DNA from: Actinomycetota bacterium
Lineage (GTDB): Bacteria; Actinomycetota; Geothermincolia; Fen-727; Anoxymicrobiaceae
Direction: 5' to 3'
NCBI GenBank assembly: GCA_003157385.1
Contig: PMJJ01000008.1
Location: 2,130-42,441 of the forward strand
Length of the DNA: 40,312 nucleotides
The first letter of the stretch is position 1. Each line of letters starts with the position of its first letter. A program made the translations under genes and the position numbers. The notes below the pieces were generated by a model, which did no database searches, had not been told where the DNA came from, and saw only the letters and a program-made list of their open reading frames with translations. Positions 26,190 through 35,266 of the stretch are shown piece after piece.

Positions 26190-28109
26190 TTGTCACCCAA
26201 CACCCCCCGGCGCAACCTGATCATCGGCACCGCCGGACACATCGACCACGGCAAGACGGTGCTGGTAAAAGCTCTCACCGGCCGCGACACCGACAGGCTC
26301 GCCGAGGAGAAGGAGCGCGGCATCTCAATCGACCTGGGCTTCGCCCCGCTCACCTTGTCCGACGGCTCGGTCATCGGCGTGGTGGACGTTCCCGGCCATG
26401 AGAACTTCGTGCGCAACATGATGGCCGGGGCCACCGGTGTCGACCTCGCGCTGCTGGTGGTGGCGGCCGATGACGGCGTGATGCCGCAGACCAGGGAGCA
26501 CCTGGCCATCCTCGAGCTCCTGGGCGTCCGCCGCGGCGTCGTCGCGATAACCAAGATAGACACCGTGGACTCCGAGATGGTCGAGCTGGTAGACGATGAG
26601 GTCGCCGAGCTGCTGGAGGGCACCCCGCTCGAGAGCTCCCCCATCGTCCCGGTCTCCGCGGTCACCGGCGAGGGGATCGACGAGCTGAGAGGAGCCATCG
26701 AACGCGAGGCCGCTTCGGTGAGGCTGCGGGACGAGAAGCTGCCGGCGCGCATGCCCATCGACAGGGTGTTCACGCTGCGCGGGATAGGCACGGTGGTGAC
26801 GGGCACGCTGTGGAGCGGCTCCCTCTCCGTGGGGCAGAGGCTGGAGCTCCTCCCACAAAGCGAAGAGGTGCGGGTCCGCTCGCTCGAGGTCCACGACAGC
26901 GAGCGCGAGGAGGTCTTCGCGGGGGAGCGCGTGGCGGTCAACCTCGCCGGCACGCCCAGGGAGAGCGTGTCTCGAGGCGACGTGCTGGCCGAGCCCGGCG
27001 TGCTGCGTCCGACCTGGATGGCGGACGCGCACGTGCGCGTGCTGGCCGACTGGCCCAAGGCGGTGAAGCGCGGCGCCAGGGTAAGGTTCCACCACGGCAC
27101 CCGCGAGGTGCTGGGCCGGATATATCCGATGGAGGGCGAGCGGATCGCCCCGGGCAAGGGCGTGCCTTCGCAGCTGAGGCTCGAGGAAAAAGTGGTCCTG
27201 GTGCCGGGCGACAGGTTCGTGATGAGGAGCTACTCGCCGGTCACCACCATCGGTGGCGGGACCATCGTCGACACCCATCCGGTGAAGCACCGGCTCCACG
27301 ACCCGCAGGCGCTCGACCAGTTCGCGAAGCTGGAGTCGGGCGAGGCGGACGCGTTGGCGGCGGTTCACCTCCAGCGGGCCGGCAGGCCCCTGTCGGCTTC
27401 GGCTCTGGCGCAAGTATCGGGCATCCCGCTCTCTATAATAGATGAGGGGTTGGAGGCGCTGGCCGGCGACGGGCAGGCGGTGACTTTCGCCGAAGGGCAG
27501 TCGCGACTGTATCTCCTGCGCGACCGCTACCTCGAGCTCCAGGAGACGACCCTGGCGGCGCTGGAGAAGTTCCACGCCGAGAAGCCCCTGGCCGCCGGCA
27601 TCGCGAAGGAGACCTTGAAGAAGCAGCTGGTGCCCGACTGGGATGCCCGCTCCGCCGACGTGTTCATGGACTCGCTGGAGAAGGCCGGCGCGGTCGAGGC
27701 CGAGGGCAAGCTGGTGAGGCTTCCTGGGGCCAGCGCGTCGGTGACCAGCGAGCAGGAGAGAGCCCTGAACTCGATAGTCGACCGCATTCAGGCCAGCCCC
27801 TTCGCTCCCCCCACCGTCAGCGAGCTCTCCGCCGAACTGGGCCAGCCGAAGCAGGCGACCTCCGAGCTGCTGGCGCTCGCGGAGAAGGACGGCCGGCTGG
27901 TGCGCGTGTCCGGCGAGCTCTATTTCTCTCGCGCGGCGGTGGCCGACGTCGAGGCGAAGCTGCGCGCCGGCGTGAGCCCCGAGGGCATCACCGTCGGCGA
28001 CTTCAAGAATATGATTTCCACCAGCAGGAAATACGCGCTCCCGCTGCTCGAATACTTCGACCGGACACGCGTCACCGCGCGGGTCGGCGACGTCCGGAAG
28101 CTGAGGTAA
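26190..28109 (+). CDS. selB: Selenocysteine-specific elongation factor SelB
   Basis: [61 protein letters not shown]-terminal winged helices. TTG start at 26190 after GGAGGA. Confidence 0.96.
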   Translation: MSPNTPRRNLIIGTAGHIDHGKTVLVKALTGRDTDRLAEEKERGISIDLGFAPLTLSDGSVIGVVDVPGHENFVRNMMAGATGVDLALLVVAADDGVMPQTREHLAILELLGVRRGVVAITKIDTVDSEMVELVDDEVAELLEGTPLESSPIVPVSAVTGEGIDELRGAIEREAASVRLRDEKLPARMPIDRVFTLRGIGTVVTGTLWSGSLSVGQRLELLPQSEEVRVRSLEVHDSEREEVFAGERVAVNLAGTPRESVSRGDVLAEPGVLRPTWMADAHVRVLADWPKAVKRGARVRFHHGTREVLGRIYPMEGERIAPGKGVPSQLRLEEKVVLVPGDRFVMRSYSPVTTIGGGTIVDTHPVKHRLHDPQALDQFAKLESGEADALAAVHLQRAGRPLSASALAQVSGIPLSIIDEGLEALAGDGQAVTFAEGQSRLYLLRDRYLELQETTLAALEKFHAEKPLAAGIAKETLKKQLVPDWDARSADVFMDSLEKAGAVEAEGKLVRLPGASASVTSEQERALNSIVDRIQASPFAPPTVSELSAELGQPKQATSELLALAEKDGRLVRVSGELYFSRAAVADVEAKLRAGVSPEGITVGDFKNMISTSRKYALPLLEYFDRTRVTARVGDVRKLR

Positions 28110-28137
28110 TCGTGTATCATATTCTGCGCGGGACACA

Positions 28138-28233
28138 GGAGGTGGATCCGTCCTGGTGGGCGGCGCGGTCTTCAAAACCGTTGTGGCGTCTTGATCGGCG
28201 CCGGGTAAGTTCGATTCTTACGCACCTCCGCCA
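28138..28233 (+). tRNA. selC: tRNA-Sec (anticodon TCA)
   Basis: GGAGGTGGATCCGTCCTGGTGGGCGGCGCGGTCTTCAAAACCGTTGTGGCGTCTTGATCGGCGCCGGGTAAGTTCGATTCTTACGCACCTCCGCCA. 6-bp D stem CCGTCC/GGGCGG, anticodon loop CTTCAAA, long variable arm TGGCGTC/GGCGCCG, T-arm GTAAG-TTCGATT-CTTAC, encoded CCA. Confidence 0.95.
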
Positions 28234-28254
28234 ACAAGACTGAGGTGGCTTCGC

Positions 28255-29148
28255 TTGGGCCTCGATATATCACTACTGGAGACGTTCACACTGGTGGCCG
28301 ACCTCGGCTCCTTCAGCGGCGCTGCCCGCAGGCTGGGCCTCACCCAGCCGGCTGTCTCCTTCCAGGTCAAGGCGCTCGAGAAAGAGCTCGGCGCTGACCT
28401 CATCGACCGCTCCCGGGGCAAGGTACAGCTGACCCCGGCGGGCAGGACCGCCTACGCCCACGCCAGGAAGATACTCGCCGACCGCGAGGAGATGATCGCC
28501 GACATACCCCGCACCACCGGGGAGGTCGCCGGGCAGCTGCGGATCGGTGCGAGCACCATCCCCGGAGAGTTCCTGCTCCCGCCCGTACTGGCCGAGTTCA
28601 AGCGTCACTACGGCGAGGTCACTGTCTCCCTGGACATCGGCGATTCGGTCGGAGTCGTCGGCATGGTCGCCGAGGAGCACGTCGAGCTCGGGTTCGTTGG
28701 GATGAAGCCCGACGGCCCGCTGAAGACCAGGAAGTTCGCAGAGGACATGCTGGTGGTCATCGCGCCGCCGCACCACCCACTGTCCCGCAAGAAAAAAATC
28801 GAGCTTGCCGACCTCGCGGGCGAGCAGTGGGTCTTCCGCTCCGAGTCCAGCGGGACCAGGCGCAAGGCGGAGAAAGCGTTGCGCAAGGCCGGCCTGGCGC
28901 CGGATGAGATCGCCGTGGTCGCGGAGATGGGGTCGAGCCAGTCGGTGATCTCGGCGGTCGCCGCCGGAATGGGCATATCCCTGGTCAGCGACAGGGCCGC
29001 GGGCGAGCCGGCCAAGTGGGGCGTCGTCTCGATCATCAACCTGGGCGGCGAGAATCTGGTACGCGAGTTCTACGCGGTCTACGACGGCGAGCACCCTCTC
29101 TCGCGTGCGGCCGAGGAGTTCCTCAAGGCCACCTGCGGTGCCTTCTGA
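28255..29148 (+). CDS. LysR family transcriptional regulator, selenium-metabolism-associated by context
   Basis: LLETFTLVADLGSFSGAARRLGLTQPAVSFQVKALEKELGADLIDRSRGKVQLTPAG winged HTH; adjacent to selB and tRNA-Sec. Confidence 0.92.
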   Translation: MGLDISLLETFTLVADLGSFSGAARRLGLTQPAVSFQVKALEKELGADLIDRSRGKVQLTPAGRTAYAHARKILADREEMIADIPRTTGEVAGQLRIGASTIPGEFLLPPVLAEFKRHYGEVTVSLDIGDSVGVVGMVAEEHVELGFVGMKPDGPLKTRKFAEDMLVVIAPPHHPLSRKKKIELADLAGEQWVFRSESSGTRRKAEKALRKAGLAPDEIAVVAEMGSSQSVISAVAAGMGISLVSDRAAGEPAKWGVVSIINLGGENLVREFYAVYDGEHPLSRAAEEFLKATCGAF

Positions 29149-29149
29149 C

Positions 29150-29731
29150 ATGCCGCGGCGCATCATCTCGGTGGGGGCGTCATCCAAGAAAGCCGGCAAG
29201 AGCAAGGTCGCCTCTTTCCTGGTGAGCGCGTTGCAGCCAACCTGCGCCCTGAAGGTCTCCAGCGGCAGCCACACCCCTTCCGCGATCGTCACCGACCCCG
29301 AGCTGCTGGGGCGGCCCGGCACCGATACCGGCGCGCTGATCAAGGCGGGGGCTGCCAGAGTCCTGTGGGTCAACGCGTCGGGGACTCGCCTTGCCTCCGA
29401 GCTGAAGCGGGCGCTGGAGATGTTCCCCGCTGACTGCACCCTGGTCATCGAGGGCAACAGCGCGCTCGAGCACATCAACGCCGATTTCTCGGTCTTCGTC
29501 ATGACCGTGCCCTTCGACGAGTTCAAGCCTTCGGCCGAGCAGGCGCTCACGAAAGCGGACCTGGTGCTGGTGGATATGCGCTGGAACCTCAAGGGACGAA
29601 AGCAAGACTCGATAGCGCAGGGATTGGCGAAACGCGCCCCGGGCGCACAAGTCGTCTACTACTCCAACGAGCCAGGCTTCGCCTCGGCGCTCCAGCGGGC
29701 CGCCACGATGGCCAGACGGGCGCTCGCCTGA
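29150..29731 (+). CDS. P-loop NTPase, MobB-like (uncertain family)
   Basis: IISVGASSKKAGKSKVASFLVSAL near Walker A, CTLVIEGNSALEHINADFSVFVM; start ATG 29150 immediately after the LysR stop. Confidence 0.55.
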   Translation: MPRRIISVGASSKKAGKSKVASFLVSALQPTCALKVSSGSHTPSAIVTDPELLGRPGTDTGALIKAGAARVLWVNASGTRLASELKRALEMFPADCTLVIEGNSALEHINADFSVFVMTVPFDEFKPSAEQALTKADLVLVDMRWNLKGRKQDSIAQGLAKRAPGAQVVYYSNEPGFASALQRAATMARRALA

Positions 29732-29808
29732 ACCACATCAAAGCCTGTCCGCGCGCGGCGAAAAACACCGTACGTCAATACATGGATTCAGGATGATTCA
29801 GGATCGTT

Positions 29809-30570
29809 CTATTGCGCCTCGGCCTCGAGCGCCGCGGCGGCATCGGCGGCGGCGGCTGCCGCCCTGCGTTTTCGCGTGGTGAACTTCGCCAGCAGGATGC
29901 TCAAGAGATAGAGGATGCCCATCGGGATCGCGACCAGGGTCATGGTCACCGGGCTCCAGTCGGGCGTGATCACCGAGGCCACGATCAGGATGACGATGAT
30001 CGCCCACCGCCACTGCTTGGTCAGCTGCTCCGGCGTCACCACGTGGAGCCCCACCAGCATCCAGATGAACACGGGGGTCTCGAAAGATATCCCCAGGCCG
30101 ATCATGAACCATCCCATGAATGTCACGTACTGGTTCGCCGAAAGCACCGGCCTCATCTGGGTGCCCGCCACGTTGAAGAGCCAGCGGATGCCCGGAGGCA
30201 TGACCACGCGGTACCCGAAGACCACCCCGATGGCGAAGAACGCCACGATCATGATCAGGATGCCTATTGTGTACCTTCGCTCTTTGGTCTTGAGCGCGGG
30301 CGAGACGAAGGAGAGTATCTCGAACAGCACGACCGGAAGAGCCAGGATGACGCCCCCGAACATGGCCAGCTTGAACCTGACCAGGAAGGGCTCCATGGGG
30401 CTCATGTAGTTCAGGGTCACCCCGCCGGCCGGACCTTTCAGGATGGCGAGGATCTGCCACGCGAATATCCATGCGACAGCGAATGCGACCACTAAGGCAA
30501 TCGCGCTGACAATTATCCTGCGTCGAAGTTCCTCCAGATGATGGAGGTAGGACATATGGCCGGTTGCCAA
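29809..30570 (-). CDS. tatC: Sec-independent protein translocase TatC
   Basis: MSYLHHLEELRRRIIVSAIALVVAFAVAWIFA, FVSPALKTKERRYTI, FFAIGVVFGYRVVMP, PDWSPVTMTLVAIPMGILYLLSILLA. Confidence 0.96.
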   Translation of the reverse strand: MATGHMSYLHHLEELRRRIIVSAIALVVAFAVAWIFAWQILAILKGPAGGVTLNYMSPMEPFLVRFKLAMFGGVILALPVVLFEILSFVSPALKTKERRYTIGILIMIVAFFAIGVVFGYRVVMPPGIRWLFNVAGTQMRPVLSANQYVTFMGWFMIGLGISFETPVFIWMLVGLHVVTPEQLTKQWRWAIIVILIVASVITPDWSPVTMTLVAIPMGILYLLSILLAKFTTRKRRAAAAAADAAAALEAEAQ

Positions 30571-30586
30571 TTAAACCCCTCGGGGC

Positions 30587-30793
30587 CTAAGACTTCTGCT
30601 CGGTGCCGGAGTCTGTTGGCTCAGGTGTGTCGAGGCTCTTCTGGACCTCGGCCGTGACCTTGTCGGTCGATTCGCGGAACGCATGGAGCGCCTGGCCGAC
30701 CGACTGCCCAACCTTGGGAAGCCGGGAAGGCCCAAAAATGACGAGCGCGATGATCAGTATGACTATCAGCTCTGTCGGTCCCAGTCCAAACAT
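30587..30793 (-). CDS. tatA: Twin-arginine translocase subunit TatA
   Basis: MFGLGPTELIVILIIALVIFGPSRLPKVGQSVGQALHAFRESTD. Confidence 0.94.
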   Translation of the reverse strand: MFGLGPTELIVILIIALVIFGPSRLPKVGQSVGQALHAFRESTDKVTAEVQKSLDTPEPTDSGTEQKS

Positions 30794-30964
30794 TTGAAAA
30801 ACCCCTTCATCGGTTGCGGTTCAAGGAATCTCACATTGATGTTAATGAGGGTTCCGCCGGGTGTCAATGTCGTACCAGAGCAGGCGGACGCCTGACAACC
30901 GGCTTCTTGCGCTGCCGCGCCACCGCCTCGGCGGGGCCGGCGTGTATCCGGCATCCGGCCCGGT

Positions 30965-32365
30965 TCAGGCCCTGCGGTAGACGAAATCGGCCAGCTGCTT
31001 CAGGTTCCTGACCTCCTGGACCTCGTCGCAGTGCGCGGAATAAGCCCCGATCACGCTGTCCCCGGTGTCCCAGCGCTCGCGGGACTCGGGGTTGAGCCAG
31101 TACACCTTCCTGGACCGCTCGCTGATGAGCTCGAGCGCGTCGGCCCGCGGGTCCCTGCCGTTGTTCCTGGCGTCCGACAGTATGAGCACCGTCGAGCGCG
31201 GCCCCAGCAGGCTCGAGAAGTCCTGGTCGAACATCTCCAGGGCGGCGCCGATGTCGCTGTGCCCGTCCCCGTCCACCACGGTCGCCCCCCGGTAGACCTC
31301 CTCCACCGCCTCGCCGACGTCGAGGTTCGCGAAGCAGTCGGTCACCTCGTCCATGCGGTCGATGAAGGCGAAGCTCCTCACGGCCTTGAACTGCTGATGC
31401 AGGCTGTAGACCAGCTGGAGCGTGAAGGTGCTGAAAGTCCGGACCGAGCCCGACACATCACACAGGATCCACAGCTCCGGCTTGGAGGGGATACGTTTCT
31501 TGTACTTGACCTCCAGGGGCACACCTCCGGTCGAGATGCTGTGCCGCAGGGTGTTCCTGATATCCACGCGCCCGCGCCTTCCGACGCTGTTGCGCCTGGC
31601 GATGCGCGCGGCGAGCTTGCGCGCGAGCATCGGCAGGATGCGCCGCATCTCCTCGACCTGCTTGAGGGAGGCGCTGAGGAACTCGACCTCCTCGGGGCGC
31701 GCCGGCATCCGGTCGCTTCGCCGCACTATATCCGTCCCCCGCTCGATGGCTATCAGGCGCCTGATCTCGCGGTCCATCAACCGGCGGAACTCCGCCACCC
31801 TCTCCTGAAGCTTCTCCAGCGCCAGGGCGGGAGGCACGTCCCGGCCCAGCTCGCCCTCGGCCGCCATCCCCTCGAGCTCGGCGCTCATCCTCTTGAAGTC
31901 GAGCATCTCCATGCCCTTGAACATGTAGTAGCCGGCGCCGGCCATCATCGGCAGCGGGCGCCCGCCACCGCCGAAGCCGCCCTCCATGTTGCCGACGGCG
32001 AAGGCCGCCATGCGCGCCATCGCGGCGACGTCCTCCGCGTTGCCCGCCATCAGGGCGTCGCGGACCATCTCCGCCAGCTCGGCGGCGTCCGGAGCCGGAC
32101 TGTCGTCTTGCTCGCCGGGCTCGGCGGGTTGGTCCAGCAGCGCCTCTGAGCCGGAGAAGAAATCCTCGAAAAGCGCGTCGAACAGGGGAAAATCGGAGTC
32201 GCTCTTGATGAGCGTGGCGCGAAGAGCCATCTTGAAAGGGAGCATGGCGTCCATCGGCACGACCTTGAGCGCCTCGAAGGCGTCGATGCTCTCGGCGAGG
32301 GACACCTGCATCCCGGAGTCCCGGAGCGTGTCTATGAAAGATAGGACTTTTTCATCGATCGCCAT
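30965..32365 (-). CDS. VWA domain-containing CoxE-like protein
   Basis: MIDAS-type WILCDVSGSVRTFSTFTLQLVYSLHQQF; paired with MoxR ATPase. Confidence 0.87.
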   Translation of the reverse strand: MAIDEKVLSFIDTLRDSGMQVSLAESIDAFEALKVVPMDAMLPFKMALRATLIKSDSDFPLFDALFEDFFSGSEALLDQPAEPGEQDDSPAPDAAELAEMVRDALMAGNAEDVAAMARMAAFAVGNMEGGFGGGGRPLPMMAGAGYYMFKGMEMLDFKRMSAELEGMAAEGELGRDVPPALALEKLQERVAEFRRLMDREIRRLIAIERGTDIVRRSDRMPARPEEVEFLSASLKQVEEMRRILPMLARKLAARIARRNSVGRRGRVDIRNTLRHSISTGGVPLEVKYKKRIPSKPELWILCDVSGSVRTFSTFTLQLVYSLHQQFKAVRSFAFIDRMDEVTDCFANLDVGEAVEEVYRGATVVDGDGHSDIGAALEMFDQDFSSLLGPRSTVLILSDARNNGRDPRADALELISERSRKVYWLNPESRERWDTGDSVIGAYSAHCDEVQEVRNLKQLADFVYRRA

Positions 32366-32383
32366 GATCGTGCCGCTCGATTA

Positions 32384-33277
32384 TCATCCGGTCGCGCGGT
32401 GGGCGATGCGCCTGATGTTCGCCTGGACCTTCTCCAGGTCCCTCTGCTCCTTCACCAGCAGGCTCAGCGTGCTGGACAGCATCTGCTCGTCGATCGTGTC
32501 GCTCGCCAGCACCTTCACGGCTGACGCCCAGTCGAGCGTCTCGGAGATGCTCGGCACTTTCTTGAGGTCCATCTGCCTGATGGAGCGCACCACGGCGAGC
32601 ACGCGCCGCGCCAGGTCTTCGTCGATCCCCGGCACGCGCAGCCTGATTATCTCCAGCTCGCGCTCCTGGTCGGGGAAGTCTATATAGAGGTACAAGCAGC
32701 GCCTGCGCAGCGCCTCGGAGAGGTCGCGGGTGCGGTTGGAGGTCAGCACCACGAAGGGCATCTGCCGCGCCGTCACCGTGCCCAGCTCGGGCACCGAGAC
32801 CTGGAAGTCGGAGAGGACCTCGAGCAGGAACGCCTCGAACTCGACGTCGGCTTTGTCCACCTCGTCGACCAGCAGAACGACTCTCTTCTCGCTGGTGATC
32901 GCCTTCAAGAGCGGCCTTGGCAGCAGGAACTCCTCGCTGAAGAGGTCCTCCTCCAGGTCCTCCCAGGACGCGCCCGAGCCGGAGTCCGCCTGGATCCGCA
33001 GCAGCTGCTTCTTGTAGTTCCACTCGTAGAGGGCTTTGGCCTCATCGAGGCCTTCGTAGCACTGCAGTCTGATCAGGTCGAAGCCGGTCGCGCGGCTGTA
33101 GGCCTTGGCCAGGTCGGTCTTGCCCACGCCCGCCGGCCCCTCGGCCAGGATCGGCTTACCCAGCTTGTCGGCCAAAAACAGCGCCGTGGCGATCGAGTCG
33201 TCGCAGAGGTAGTCGGCGCCTTTCATGTCCGCTCTGATCTTCGCGATCGCGTCCGAGCTCATGTTGCTGCCAGCCAT
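32384..33277 (-). CDS. MoxR-family AAA ATPase
   Basis: ILAEGPAGVGKTDLAKAYSRATGFDLIRLQCYEGLDEAKALYEWNYKKQLL, VVLLVDEVDKADVEFEAFLLEVLSDFQVSVPELGTV. Confidence 0.94.
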   Translation of the reverse strand: MAGSNMSSDAIAKIRADMKGADYLCDDSIATALFLADKLGKPILAEGPAGVGKTDLAKAYSRATGFDLIRLQCYEGLDEAKALYEWNYKKQLLRIQADSGSGASWEDLEEDLFSEEFLLPRPLLKAITSEKRVVLLVDEVDKADVEFEAFLLEVLSDFQVSVPELGTVTARQMPFVVLTSNRTRDLSEALRRRCLYLYIDFPDQERELEIIRLRVPGIDEDLARRVLAVVRSIRQMDLKKVPSISETLDWASAVKVLASDTIDEQMLSSTLSLLVKEQRDLEKVQANIRRIAHRATG

Positions 33278-33955
33278 TCAATCAGCCTTCTCTTCTTTTG
33301 CGGGCGGCTCCAGGGCGCCCTTTCCCGCCTCGATCAGCGAGGCGAGCTCGCCGACCCTGAACGCCATCGAGCGCGCTGAAGCCATGCCGATGGGGTCGAT
33401 GGCGACCAGGTGCTTGTCGCCTCGGATGGTCTTGCCTTTGCCGTCGAGGCTCGAGAAAGCCGAGCCGCCGAATACTCCCAGGTCCGGCGTGGCCACCACC
33501 ATGCCCAGCACGTTGAACGCGGTGTTGATGGTCATGAGCGTCATCTCGACACCGGCGTTGCGGAACCAGGCCACCGCCAGCGAGCCCCCGACCTTGTTGC
33601 GCAGGGCGCTCCGGGTGACGTTGCCGTGGACGAAGACCCGCAGCCTATCGATGAAGTCGGCGGTGGTGCCGGAGAGCCTGCCGAAGTGGACCGGCGAAGC
33701 GATGATTATGCCGGAGGCCTCGAGCAGCTCGGGGTAGATGCCTTGCATGCCGTCGTCCTGGCTGCAGTAACGCCCGGGCTCCTGCTTCTTGAAGCACCAG
33801 TTGCACTGCCGGCAGGGGCCGATCTCCATGCCCGAGAGGTCGAAGCGCGTGACCTCGAACCGCTCCTCACCGTCGTACTCGGCCAGCGCGTGGTCGAGGA
33901 GCACCGCCACGTTCCCATCCGAGATCAGACTGCCGTTGATCGCGACTATCTTCAA
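33278..33955 (-). CDS. Flavodoxin-fold iron-sulfur flavoprotein / NAD(P)H-dependent FMN reductase family
   Basis: KIVAINGSLISDGNVAVLL, CRQCNWCFKKQEPGRYCSQDDGMQ, SGIIIASPVHFGRLSGTTADFIDR. Confidence 0.88.
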   Translation of the reverse strand: MKIVAINGSLISDGNVAVLLDHALAEYDGEERFEVTRFDLSGMEIGPCRQCNWCFKKQEPGRYCSQDDGMQGIYPELLEASGIIIASPVHFGRLSGTTADFIDRLRVFVHGNVTRSALRNKVGGSLAVAWFRNAGVEMTLMTINTAFNVLGMVVATPDLGVFGGSAFSSLDGKGKTIRGDKHLVAIDPIGMASARSMAFRVGELASLIEAGKGALEPPAKEEKAD

Positions 33956-33971
33956 TCCGCATCCTTCCCCG

Positions 33972-34349
33972 TCAGTAGCCCAGCTCTCGCAGGCGCTCGT
34001 CCGGGAGGCCGAAGTGGTGGGCTATCTCGTGGAGCACGACCTCGCGGACCACGTCGTCGATCTCTCTCCCGTTCTGTCGCGCGTACATCTCCACGGGCTG
34101 TCTGTATATGGTTATGTTATCAGGTAGGACCAGTGAGTATCCAAGGCCGCGCCTGGTCGGCGGCACCCCGTGGTAGAGCCCCAGCAGGGTCATCCCCCTG
34201 GCGCTTATGCCCAGCGTGCTGAGGTCCTCGGCGCTGGGGGCCTCCTCGACCATGACCCCGATGTTGCCCTCCTCGAGCGCCTTGGCGAAGTCATGAGGAA
34301 GGGTGTCGAGCACCTTCTGCACCTGCTCCTCGAAGGCGGCGCGGTCCAT
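33972..34349 (-). CDS. Metallopeptidase family protein (zincin-like, PF06262-type)
   Basis: VVREVVLHEIAHHFGLPDERLRELGY; start MDRAAFEEQVQKVLDTLP at 34349, ATGA overlap with the upstream MBL gene. The track ORF to 35018 is an extension in the wrong frame of the MBL gene. Confidence 0.88.
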   Translation of the reverse strand: MDRAAFEEQVQKVLDTLPHDFAKALEEGNIGVMVEEAPSAEDLSTLGISARGMTLLGLYHGVPPTRRGLGYSLVLPDNITIYRQPVEMYARQNGREIDDVVREVVLHEIAHHFGLPDERLRELGY

Positions 34350-34978
34350 CACTGCCCGGCGAGGAACGGGTTCGTGCGGCGCTCCAGGCCGACGGTCGTC
34401 GAGCCCATGTGGCCAGGGTAGATCCTGGTCTCCGGTTCCAGGACGAAGACGTGCTCTCGCACGGAGTTCATCAGCGCCTCGAAGTCGCCGCCCGGGAAAT
34501 CGGTGCGGCCGATGGAGCCGCGGAACACCAGGTCGCCGTCGAACAACGCGTCGTCGATAAGGAAGCTCACGCTTCCGGGCGAGTGGCCCGGCGTGTGCAG
34601 CACCTTGATCTCCAGCCCGGCCAGCTCGAGGGTCTGCCCTCCCGACAGAGGCTTCATGCCGGTGGGCTTGCGGAGGTCCTCGATTCCCAGCATCGCCAGC
34701 ATCGCCTGAGGCATCATCTCCAGGGCCTGTATCTCGATCTCGTGCAGGTAGACGTCGGCACCGGTGGCATCGGCCAGGTCGGCCGCTCCGGCGATGTGGT
34801 CGGGATGGGCGTGGGTGATGAGTATGGCCTCCAGCTTCAGCTCCTGGCTCTTGAGGAACTCGATGATCGCCTGGGTCCCCAGTCCGGCGTCGATGAGCAC
34901 GGAATCGTGTGAGCCCTCGTTCCACACCAGGTAACAGTTGGTGCCGAACGACAGGTCGGTGAAAGTCTCTATGTTCAA
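34349..34978 (-). CDS. MBL-fold metallo-hydrolase (glyoxalase II-like)
   Basis: AILITHAHPDHIAGAADLADATGADVYLHE, VLHTPGHSPGSVSFLIDDALFDGDLVF. Confidence 0.93.
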   Translation of the reverse strand: MNIETFTDLSFGTNCYLVWNEGSHDSVLIDAGLGTQAIIEFLKSQELKLEAILITHAHPDHIAGAADLADATGADVYLHEIEIQALEMMPQAMLAMLGIEDLRKPTGMKPLSGGQTLELAGLEIKVLHTPGHSPGSVSFLIDDALFDGDLVFRGSIGRTDFPGGDFEALMNSVREHVFVLEPETRIYPGHMGSTTVGLERRTNPFLAGQ

Positions 34979-35116
34979 GGCGAATCCTCCTATTCGGTAG
35001 CCCCCAGAAGTATAGCAAAACGCACCGCGAAGCCCATATCAGGCCGGGTAGGGATAAAGCATGCGCTCTAAGAGGTCAACCGTCCGCACAAAACCGTCGG
35101 GACGCCTGCGCTACGA

Positions 35117-35151
35117 CATGCACCACGGTCCTGTCACCATGGTGCGTTTTT
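35117..35151 (+). terminator. Intrinsic-terminator-like hairpin on the plus strand, with no plus-strand gene upstream
   Basis: ATGCACCA-c-GGT-cctgtc-ACC-a-TGGTGCGT followed by a T-run. Confidence 0.45.
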
Positions 35152-35163
35152 CCCGACGCGGCC

Positions 35164-35238
35164 GGTTCTTGCTTCTCGCCTAGGGTTGGGCAAAGGCCGG
35201 TGTTACCCGGCCGGAGCAGTTAGCAAGAAGCAAGGACC
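35164..35238. repeat. Long nested inverted repeat / candidate structured RNA
   Basis: Outer GGTTCTTGCTTCT (35164-35176) pairs with AGAAGCAAGGACC (35226-35238), 13 pairs including one G-T; inner GGCCGG-tgttac-CCGGCC (35195-35212). Confidence 0.6.
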
Positions 35239-35266
35239 CGCCACGCTGATCTCGAGGACTTCGAGC

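Noticed and set aside
25202-28175. Long minus-strand ORFs opposite selA/selB (651 aa and 616 aa)
   Set aside because: Antisense frames over genes with clear SelA/SelB motifs; low-complexity R/S/H-rich composition typical of GC-rich shadow ORFs.
35081-35110. Resemblance to a c-di-GMP-I riboswitch (GCACAAAACCGTCGGGACGC)
   Set aside because: Lacks the conserved loops and the rest of the aptamer; kept only as an unclassified structured region.
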